From Polynucleobacter finlandensis (GTDB lineage Bacteria > Pseudomonadota > Gammaproteobacteria > Burkholderiales > Burkholderiaceae), in assembly GCF_018881755.1 (NCBI RefSeq), contig NZ_JACVPS010000007.1, forward strand, positions 1-64,000: a stretch of 64,000 nucleotides of DNA. Reading direction: 5' to 3'. Both the position numbers and the translations under genes were made by a program. Positions 57,613 through 64,000 of this stretch are shown in pieces (position 1 is the stretch's first letter; the number at the start of each line of letters is the position of its first letter). The notes under the pieces were generated by a model. The model was not told where the DNA came from. It did not search any database and saw nothing but the letters and a program-made list of their open reading frames with translations.

Positions 57613-58497
57613 TTAAGCTAACACTGCGGTTGCTTGCATCGTGAGCCAACCCTCGTGATCTTGGGCCCAGATAGAAATCATCTTACCGCTAGGATCTTTT
57701 TCGAGATCGGGCTTGGCACTTACTTTGAAGATGTTGATATCAAAGGTGGGGCGGATGGCACGGAATTCAAAACTCTTGAGCTTGCATCCCGGAATACTTT
57801 GGCGTACGAGGTCAACCAACAAGGTTGCAATCAGTGGCCCGTGAACAATGAGACCTGGGTAACCCTCAACTTCAGTGACGTACTGGCGATCGTAATGAAT
57901 GCGATGGCCGTTAAAGGTGAGTGCTGAGTAGCGGAATAACAAAACATCATCCGGTGTAATGGTCTTAGACCATTTGGCATCACTTGGCGCTGGTGTTGGT
58001 GCCACGGGCTTGTCATCTGGTCCAGGCGCATCGCGGTACACAATGTCATGTTCTTCAATGAGGGCTAAACCATTTTGGTTGGAGATCTCATGTTTGACTA
58101 AAACAAAAATTAGATCACCGGTGCGACCCGCTTTATGGGTAACAGATTCAATTTTAGAAACCCGTTTGATCTCATCACCAACAGAAAGCGGCGCAAGCCA
58201 TTGCACGCGACTACCAGCCCACATGCGACGGGGTAGCGGAACTGGAGGCAGAAAGCCGCCGCGTTTAGGATGACCATCCGGACCAATTTCAGATTGGCGA
58301 GCATGCGGTAAAAAGTATAGCCAGTGCCACAGTTCAGGCAAGAAGCTACCTTTGCTTGGGGCAGGATCTGGACGATCTAATGTGGCGGAGAGTGCTCTGA
58401 CTGGCGCTGCTGTGACAGTGTCTTCAAGAGACTCCGTTTTGCCGAGCCATTCTTGGAGGTGGGTGATGGTCTGAGGTTCGATTCGCATAACTTCCAT
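57613..58497 (-). CDS. MaoC-type (mesaconyl-CoA/itaconyl-CoA hydratase-like) enzyme
   Basis: A 294-residue double hot-dog protein. The N-terminal FAS1-dehydratase-like half has LPELWHWLYFLPHARQSEIGPDGHPKRGGFLPPVPLPRRMWAGSRV. The C-terminal half has the hydratase-2 type active site in FRYSALTFNGHRIHYDRQYVTEVEGYPGLIVHGPLIATLL, with the catalytic Asn/His/Tyr region. This layout matches mesaconyl-C4-CoA hydratase and related HTD2-like enzymes. It is 18 bases upstream of the PrpD-like gene and 19 downstream of chrA. The start could be the second ATG three codons in. Confidence 0.87.
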   Translation of the reverse strand: MEVMRIEPQTITHLQEWLGKTESLEDTVTAAPVRALSATLDRPDPAPSKGSFLPELWHWLYFLPHARQSEIGPDGHPKRGGFLPPVPLPRRMWAGSRVQWLAPLSVGDEIKRVSKIESVTHKAGRTGDLIFVLVKHEISNQNGLALIEEHDIVYRDAPGPDDKPVAPTPAPSDAKWSKTITPDDVLLFRYSALTFNGHRIHYDRQYVTEVEGYPGLIVHGPLIATLLVDLVRQSIPGCKLKSFEFRAIRPTFDINIFKVSAKPDLEKDPSGKMISIWAQDHEGWLTMQATAVLA

Positions 58498-58516
58498 TAT
58501 GCCAATCTTGAGCTAC

Positions 58517-59872
58517 TTAGGCGCCAAGTAATATGGAGCTGAGATAGGCTAAGAGCCCCGCCAAAGCAGAGCCTGCCAATACCGTGATAACCCCTTTTTG
58601 GTACTTGAAAAGCGCAAGGGCTGCCAATAGGCAGATCACCATCGAGATCCAAGAAATTGAACCTCCTAGGCCATGTGGCAGAAATACGTGATACGCAAAA
58701 AATAGACCTAGATTGGCGATCACACCAACCACTGCTGCAGTAATTGCAGTGAGGGGTGCAGTGAAACTGACATTGCCATGGGTCGACTCAATCAGCGGGC
58801 CACCAACCAAAATAAAAAAGAAGGAGGGTAGAAAGGTGAACCATGTTGCTACGCACGCACCAAGAGCGCCAAACCAAAATGGATTTGCATTACCAATTAG
58901 ATGTTGGATATGGCCAGCCAAATAACCTACAAAGGCAACCACCATGATGAGTGGGCCGGGAGTTGTTTCTCCTAGTGCCAGACCATCCATCATTTGGCCT
59001 GCGCTAAGCCATTGAAATTGATCGACAGCACCTTGATAGACGTAAGGCAGTACAGCATAGGCGCCACCAAAAGTGAGGAAGGCGGCCTTGGTGAAGAACC
59101 AAGCGATTTGTGGATAAAGTGTTTTCCATCCAAACAGAGCCGCAAGACTTGCTATTGGAATAATCCAGAAGAGCGCAGCAATGGCTGAATGCTTGATGGT
59201 TTTCTGAATATTAAATTGTGCGTGCTCTGGCGTGGGCGTGTTGTCGTCAATGATGGCAGGAAGATGCTCAACAACTCCACTTGAACCATGGCTACTTTTT
59301 TGTTGAAAGTATTGTGGGTATTTCTTGCCACCCCAAATTCCGATCAATGCTGCTATGACAACAATGATTGGGAAGGCTACATTCAGAATAAAGATGGCTA
59401 GAAAAGATCCCAGCGCGATCCAGCGTAAAGCTTGATTGTGAATAGTGCGCTTACCAATGCGCACGGCAGCATGGATGACGATCGCCGTTACTGCAGGTTT
59501 AATACCAAAGAAGATGGCTGCAATCCAAGGTACTTGCCCAAAAGTCAGATACACCCATGACAAGCCAATCAAAATAAACAGTGATGGCAAGACGAATAAA
59601 GTACCCGCCAAGATCCCACCCCAACTGCGATGCATGAGCCAGCCAATATAAGCAACTAGCTGTTGCGCCTCAGGACCTGGAAGCAGCATGCAGTAATTGA
59701 GCGCATGTAAAAAGCGCCGCTCAGAAATCCAGCGACGCTTTTCAACTAGCTCTTGATGCAGGACCGAGATTTGTCCTGCGGGGCCGCCAAAACTAATGAA
59801 TCCTAATTTTGCCCAGAACTTTAAAGCTTCTGTAAGGGGAATTGGATTTTGTTTGACTTGCCCAGGATTCAA
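58517..59872 (-). CDS. chrA: chromate transporter ChrA, two-domain
   Basis: A 451-residue CHR family membrane protein with two homologous halves. The N-terminal half has FWAKLGFISFGGPAGQISVLHQELVEKRRWISERRFLHALNYCMLLPGPEAQQLVAYIGW. The C-terminal half repeats the pattern in FFTKAAFLTFGGAYAVLPYVYQGAVDQFQWLSAGQMMDGLALGETTPGPLIMVVAFVGYLAG. It exports chromate, probably coupled to proton or sulfate gradients. The start is TTG, one base after the fabI stop; the next Met is too far inside. It is probably co-transcribed with fabI. Confidence 0.93.
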   Translation of the reverse strand: MNPGQVKQNPIPLTEALKFWAKLGFISFGGPAGQISVLHQELVEKRRWISERRFLHALNYCMLLPGPEAQQLVAYIGWLMHRSWGGILAGTLFVLPSLFILIGLSWVYLTFGQVPWIAAIFFGIKPAVTAIVIHAAVRIGKRTIHNQALRWIALGSFLAIFILNVAFPIIVVIAALIGIWGGKKYPQYFQQKSSHGSSGVVEHLPAIIDDNTPTPEHAQFNIQKTIKHSAIAALFWIIPIASLAALFGWKTLYPQIAWFFTKAAFLTFGGAYAVLPYVYQGAVDQFQWLSAGQMMDGLALGETTPGPLIMVVAFVGYLAGHIQHLIGNANPFWFGALGACVATWFTFLPSFFFILVGGPLIESTHGNVSFTAPLTAITAAVVGVIANLGLFFAYHVFLPHGLGGSISWISMVICLLAALALFKYQKGVITVLAGSALAGLLAYLSSILLGA

Positions 59873-59873
59873 C

Positions 59874-60656
59874 TTACTCGCCCATACCGACCGCTACTTG
59901 GCTAAAGCCATTGTCGACATAAATGATTTCAGCAGTAATGGCACTAGCTAAATCTGAAAGCAAGAATGAAGCTGCATTACCAACTTCCTCAATGGTGACG
60001 TTGCGACGTAAAGGGGCAGCATTTTCAAAGCCACTTAAGAGCTTGCTGAAATCTTTAATGCCTGAAGCGGCTAAGGTCTTGATGGGGCCTGCAGAAATGC
60101 CGTTTACACGAATGCCTTTAGGGCCCAATGAGGTTGCAAGGTAGCGAACAGAAGCTTCTAGTGAGGCCTTTGCAAGACCCATCGTGTTGTAGTGGGGGAC
60201 GGTGCGCATTGCTCCAAGATAGGTCAAGGTTAACAATGAAGAGTTTTCTCTGAGCATCGGCAGTGCTGCTTTGGCCATCGCTGGGAAGCTATATGCAGAA
60301 ATGTCATGGGCAATACGGTAAGCCTCGCGAGTAAATCCATCCAAGAAATCACCGGCAATTGCCTCCCGTGGGGCAAAACCAATGGCATGGACTAAGCCAT
60401 CGAGCTGTGGCCATACTTTGGCCAAATCGGTAAATACAGCCTCAATTTGCTCGTCGCTACCGACATCACAGTCAAAAATGAGCTCTGAATTGAATTCTTT
60501 GGCGAAATCTATGGTGCGCTCTTTAAAACGCTCTCCTACATAGGTAAAGGCTAATTCAGCCCCTTCACGGTGGCAGGCTTTAGCGATGCCATACGCAATG
60601 GAGCGGTTAGAAAGGAGGCCGGTAATCAGAATTTTTTTGCCGGAGAGAAAGCCCAT
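59874..60656 (-). CDS. fabI: enoyl-[acyl-carrier-protein] reductase (NADH) FabI
   Basis: A 260-residue short-chain dehydrogenase catalysing the last reduction of fatty acid elongation. Marks are [27 protein letters not shown] (nucleotide binding, FabI-type spacing), [31 protein letters not shown], and the active-site Tyr and Lys in [24 protein letters not shown]. Met replaces the usual Glu in the YLGAERT motif. It is the main triclosan- and isoniazid-type target family. It heads the minus-strand run ending in the Bug gene, though an internal promoter is likely. Confidence 0.96.
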   Translation of the reverse strand: MGFLSGKKILITGLLSNRSIAYGIAKACHREGAELAFTYVGERFKERTIDFAKEFNSELIFDCDVGSDEQIEAVFTDLAKVWPQLDGLVHAIGFAPREAIAGDFLDGFTREAYRIAHDISAYSFPAMAKAALPMLRENSSLLTLTYLGAMRTVPHYNTMGLAKASLEASVRYLATSLGPKGIRVNGISAGPIKTLAASGIKDFSKLLSGFENAAPLRRNVTIEEVGNAASFLLSDLASAITAEIIYVDNGFSQVAVGMGE

Positions 60657-60706
60657 GATGTGTCCTTTGATTCAAATAAGATTTGCTAACTACAATTGTT
60701 GCATAT

Positions 60707-62575
60707 ATGTCCATCCACATCCCCTTCCGTCAAATTACCTGCTTTTTGCTGCTAGCCCTACTGGCTGGGGTGCAGGCCAATACAGCACAGGCCGGACAGG
60801 GCATTTCTCAATATGGCAAACCCAAATATGCCGATGGATTTAGCCACTTTGACTATGTAAATCCCAATGCCCCTAGGGGTGGAACCCTGACTTTGCCCAA
60901 TCCTGGACAAAGAACCAGTTTTGACAAATTCAATCCCTTTACCTTGCGAGGTATTCCTGCGCCTGGGATCGAGCTGATGTTTGAATCCCTGGCTGAAGGG
61001 AGCGCTGATGAAGTTTCCAGTGTTTATGGCTTGCTCGCGGAGGATATTGCAGTGGCAGCGGATCACAAATCAGTCATCTTTCGGATACGTGAAGGGGCAA
61101 AGTTCTCTGATGGCAGCCCAGTTCTAGCTGCCGATGTCAAACATAGTTTTGATGTCTTAATGAGTGGACAAGCGCACCCACGCTACAAAACAACCTTTGG
61201 TGATATCAAGCAAGCCGTGGTTCTATCTGCTCGCGAGGTACGCTTCGATTTTAAAAATACCAACACTGAACTGCCTATCTTGGCAGGAACATTGCCCATC
61301 TTTTCTCATAACTGGGGCAAGAAGGCAGATGGCTCAATGATGCCGTTTGATCAGATGGCCTTTGAAACACCGATTGGCAGTGGTCCTTATTTAATTGAGT
61401 CATTCAAGGCTGGTAAATCCATTACCTATAAAAGAAATCCCAATTATTGGGCCGATCATTTGGGTAAACCTTTAAATATTCGCGTTGGTTTTTATAACTT
61501 TGATCGCGTGCTGTACAAACTTTACAGTGATGATGCTGTGCGGCTCGAAGCATTTAAGGCGGGTGAGTTTGATGCTTTGGTTGAGTATCGCGCCAAGATT
61601 TGGGCTAAAGGGTATGTGGGCGCAAAGTTCAATGACGGCACTTTATTCAAGAAAGCTTTCCTCAATCACAATGGCGCCGGTATGCAAGGCTTCGCCATGA
61701 ATCTGCGTCGCCCTATTTTTCAGGATCCGCGCGTGCGACAAGCAGTGGGGTATGCACTTGATTTTGAGTGGCTCAATCGCCAAATCTTTTTTGATCAATA
61801 TGGCCGTATCAATAGTTACTTCACTAATAGTGATTTGAGTGCAAACTTTGATGGCCCACGCAAACCTACTGAAGCAGAGTTGAAATTACTCAAACCTTTA
61901 AAAGCGAAATACCCTCAGTGGGTACCAGATGCTGCCTTTGGCCCAATGCCACCTGCGCCGTCTACAACACCTCCAGGTAGCTTGCGTCAAAACTTGCGTA
62001 AGGCTAGAGCCTTACTGGCTGAGGCAGGCTGGCAATATCGTGATGGCGCATTACGCAATATTCAGGGTGAGCCATTTCGCTTTGAGATGGTTGAGGATGG
62101 ACCATTCTTTTTAAGAGTGATTTCTGCGTATGTGCGTAATCTTGAAAAGCTAGGCATCCAGGTGGATGTGAGAACCAGCGACTTTGCACTCCATCAAAAG
62201 CGCATGAATGAGTATGACTTTGATATGACTACGATTCGCTTTCAGGACTCTCAAAATCCCGGTAGTGAATTATGGGATCGCTTTGGTAGTCAGGCTGCTA
62301 AAGAAAAAGGTTCTGATAATGTTATTGGAATTCAGTCGCCCGTAGTAGATGCTTTGGTTGAGGAGATTACCAAAGCAAAGAATCGTGATGAGCTGCGTGC
62401 AGCTACCCGTTCTTTAGATCGTGTGCTGTGGAATAGTTACTTTGTTGTACCGCAGTGGTACAACCCAACGCATCGTGTAGCGTATCGTAAAGAGATGCGC
62501 TATCCCGAGCCTCCTTTGTATTATTCAGCAGAGGCCTGGATCATGCAAAACTGGTGGAAAGAGGGATCTCAATAA
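60707..62575 (+). CDS. yejA: ABC transporter peptide-binding protein YejA
   Basis: A 622-residue periplasmic SBP_bac_5 family receptor. The signal peptide is about 1-27 (ITCFLLLALLAGVQANTAQA). Key stretches are ISQYGKPKYADGFSHFDYVNPNAPRGGTLTLPNPGQRTSFDKFNPFTLRG, typical of YejA, and VKHSFDVLMSG with SGPYLIESFKAGKSITYKRNPNYWA. In E. coli YejABEF imports oligopeptides including microcin C. The ATG at 60707 gives a normal signal peptide; the in-frame TTG at 60683 does not. It overlaps yejB by one base. Confidence 0.93.
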   Translation: MSIHIPFRQITCFLLLALLAGVQANTAQAGQGISQYGKPKYADGFSHFDYVNPNAPRGGTLTLPNPGQRTSFDKFNPFTLRGIPAPGIELMFESLAEGSADEVSSVYGLLAEDIAVAADHKSVIFRIREGAKFSDGSPVLAADVKHSFDVLMSGQAHPRYKTTFGDIKQAVVLSAREVRFDFKNTNTELPILAGTLPIFSHNWGKKADGSMMPFDQMAFETPIGSGPYLIESFKAGKSITYKRNPNYWADHLGKPLNIRVGFYNFDRVLYKLYSDDAVRLEAFKAGEFDALVEYRAKIWAKGYVGAKFNDGTLFKKAFLNHNGAGMQGFAMNLRRPIFQDPRVRQAVGYALDFEWLNRQIFFDQYGRINSYFTNSDLSANFDGPRKPTEAELKLLKPLKAKYPQWVPDAAFGPMPPAPSTTPPGSLRQNLRKARALLAEAGWQYRDGALRNIQGEPFRFEMVEDGPFFLRVISAYVRNLEKLGIQVDVRTSDFALHQKRMNEYDFDMTTIRFQDSQNPGSELWDRFGSQAAKEKGSDNVIGIQSPVVDALVEEITKAKNRDELRAATRSLDRVLWNSYFVVPQWYNPTHRVAYRKEMRYPEPPLYYSAEAWIMQNWWKEGSQ

Positions 62576-63651
62576 TGCAAGGACAAATGCGCTCCTACAT
62601 CTTTAAGCGTCTGCTCTTAATGATCCCAACCTTGTTGGGTGTTTTAACCTTGACCTTTGCCGTGGTGCAATTTGTACCTGGTGGTCCAGTAGAGCAAATG
62701 GTTCTGGAATTGAAGGGTAAAGGCAATGCCTCAGTAGGGGGCTCAGAGTCTTCTGGTGCGGGCGCTACCTATCGCGGCCGACAAGGCGTTGATGCTCAGC
62801 GCTTAGAAGAAGTGAAAGCACTCTATGGTTTTGATAAGCCACCACTTGAACGGTATTTCATGATGCTGGGACGCTTTGCAACATTTGATTTGGGGCAGAG
62901 TTATTACCAACATGAAAGCGTCTGGCGTTTAGTGGTGTCTAAGTTGCCGGTTTCGATCAGTATTGGTTTGTGGACCTTCTTCATTACGTATTTGGTCTCT
63001 ATTCCGCTGGGGATAGCCAAGGCAGTTCGCGATGGATCTCGTTTTGATGCTGTGACCAGCAGCATGATCTTGGTGGGTTATGCCATACCGGGATTTGTGT
63101 TGGGCGTGCTCTTACTAGTGTTGTTTGGCGGCGGTAGTTTCTTGCAAATATTTCCTTTGCGAGGACTGACCTCTGATAACTGGAGTGATCTCAGTTTGAT
63201 GGGCAAGGTCTTGGATTATTTATGGCACTTGGTGCTGCCTATTACGGCATCTGTCCTTGGCAGTTTTGCTGTCGTCACCATGTTGACAAAGAATTCTTTC
63301 TTGGAAGAGATCCGCAAGCAGTATGTATTGACTGCCAGAGCAAAGGGCTTGACAGAGAAACAAGTGCTTTGGAAGCATGTGTTCCGCAATGCCTTATTGC
63401 CTTTGGTGACAGGATTCCCAGCCGCATTCATTGGTGCTTTCTTTACTGGCTCATTATTGATTGAGACCTTGTTCTCATTGGACGGCTTAGGTTTGCTGTC
63501 GTATGAGTCAGTGATGCGTCGCGACTACCCCGTGGTGTTTGGGACTTTGTATTTATTCACCTTGATTGGTTTATTCACCAAGCTCATTTCTGATCTTTGC
63601 TATGTCTATGTCGATCCGCGCATTCAGTTTGGTGCTGGGGGTGGTTCATGA
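62575..63651 (+). CDS. yejB: ABC transporter permease YejB
   Basis: A 358-residue inner-membrane permease of the binding-protein-dependent type. The N-terminal helix is in YIFKRLLLMIPTLLGVLTLTFAVVQFVPGGPVEQMV. An insertion-rich periplasmic loop (about 45-85, Gly/Ser-rich) follows, then five further helices and the EAA loop YVLTARAKGLTEKQVLWKHVFRNALLPLVTGFP, which contacts the ATPase. The ATG overlaps the yejA stop (TAATG) and has GAGGGA; an ATG four codons on (AAGGA upstream) is an alternative. The stop overlaps the yejE ATG. Confidence 0.94.
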   Translation: MQGQMRSYIFKRLLLMIPTLLGVLTLTFAVVQFVPGGPVEQMVLELKGKGNASVGGSESSGAGATYRGRQGVDAQRLEEVKALYGFDKPPLERYFMMLGRFATFDLGQSYYQHESVWRLVVSKLPVSISIGLWTFFITYLVSIPLGIAKAVRDGSRFDAVTSSMILVGYAIPGFVLGVLLLVLFGGGSFLQIFPLRGLTSDNWSDLSLMGKVLDYLWHLVLPITASVLGSFAVVTMLTKNSFLEEIRKQYVLTARAKGLTEKQVLWKHVFRNALLPLVTGFPAAFIGAFFTGSLLIETLFSLDGLGLLSYESVMRRDYPVVFGTLYLFTLIGLFTKLISDLCYVYVDPRIQFGAGGGS

Positions 63652-64000
63652 GTCGTTGGCAGCGCTTTAAGGCTAGCCGTACAGGCTATGTGAGCTTATG
63701 GGTCTTTATGACTCTGTTTGGCTTAAGCATGTGCGCCGAATTGATTGCCAACGACAAGCCTTGGATTGTTCGCTATGAAGGCCACTTCTATTTTCCGATT
63801 GCTCACAACCAAGCGGAAACCGTTTTTGGTGGAGACTTTGCAACCCCGACAGATTTTTTAGATCCTGATATTCGTCGGAACATTACGAGTAACGGTAATT
63901 GGGCGATTTATCCACCAATTCAATATAGCTACGAAACACTCAATTACTTTTCACAAGTGCCTAACCCTGCGCCACCTTCTTGGGATAACTGGCTTGGCAC
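63648..64000 (+). CDS. yejE: ABC transporter permease YejE (partial, runs off window)
   Basis: The first 117 codons of a permease whose 3' part lies beyond the window. It starts MSRWQRFKASRTGYVSLWVFM and has a membrane helix (about 14-36), followed by the periplasmic segment AELIANDKPWIVRYEGHFYFPI, VFGGDFATPTDFLDPDI and PIQYSYETLNYF, which is characteristic of YejE. The ATG overlaps the yejB stop as ATGA. The ATPase yejF is expected next. Confidence 0.93.
   Translation, partial: MSRWQRFKASRTGYVSLWVFMTLFGLSMCAELIANDKPWIVRYEGHFYFPIAHNQAETVFGGDFATPTDFLDPDIRRNITSNGNWAIYPPIQYSYETLNYFSQVPNPAPPSWDNWLG

Overview
The window looks like a chromosomal segment of a freshwater betaproteobacterium of the Burkholderiaceae, most like Polynucleobacter. 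This is judged from moderate-to-low GC by eye, the trxB/ftsK-lolA-serS order, four tripartite-tricarboxylate (Bug) receptors scattered among catabolic genes, fccAB, and the general protein style. No database search was possible, so the genus is an inference. There is no prophage, transposase, integrase or CRISPR array, every CDS that lies wholly inside the window appears intact, and no gap between genes exceeds about 300 bases.

Layout. 1-2.2 kb: a Cys-tagged outer-membrane barrel, a TlpA thioredoxin and a PCuAC copper chaperone. 2.2-8.5 kb: ilvD, an orphan FixJ-type regulator, a RodZ-like protein, the PII gene glnB behind nadE, and soluble pyrophosphatase. 8.7-16.4 kb: H+-pyrophosphatase, trxB diverging from ftsK-lolA-serS, then tRNA-Ser(CGA). 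16.4-24.6 kb: a patchwork of small or poorly known genes (MASE1-like membrane protein, winged-helix protein, DUF411 protein with a beta-propeller, a degenerate alpha-carbonic anhydrase, thiM, a DUF4239 protein, an esterase, a histone-H1-like fusion, YdcH, YjdM). 24.6-36.3 kb: a Bug/FAH pair, AsmA, small conserved genes, a luciferase-like oxidoreductase, YaeQ and a PIN protein, a second Bug receptor, a COG2509 flavoprotein, hemN, and an OmpW porin with a perfect FNR box. 36.3-40.3 kb: a P-loop kinase, uup, cbpM-cbpA.

40.3-46.8 kb is a sugar-acid catabolic locus: UxaA-type dehydratase with a Bug receptor, diverging from an enolase-superfamily enzyme, then SMP-30 lactonase and a GntR regulator. 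Two exact inverted copies of a 15-bp operator bracket the SMP-30 promoter. 46.8-50.4 kb: a membrane-anchored TAXI protein, PsiE, and the sulfide dehydrogenase pair fccAB. 50.6-54.2 kb: a translationally coupled trio (GT39/ArnT-like glycosyltransferase, BNR sialidase-like protein, membrane protein). 54.2-60.7 kb: a possible six-gene minus-strand run fabI-chrA-maoC-prpD-citE-Bug, whose last four genes fit a C5-dicarboxylate (itaconate/citramalate-like) route. 60.7-64 kb: yejA-yejB-yejE peptide importer, cut by the window end.

The most unusual structures are: a 63-bp imperfect direct repeat flanking the DUF4239 gene, where both copies still encode the C-termini of thiM (plus strand) and the esterase (minus strand), marking an insertion at a convergent gene junction; an alpha-carbonic anhydrase that keeps its zinc histidines but has lost two normally invariant glutamates and the N-terminal segment; and the twin GntR-type operators.
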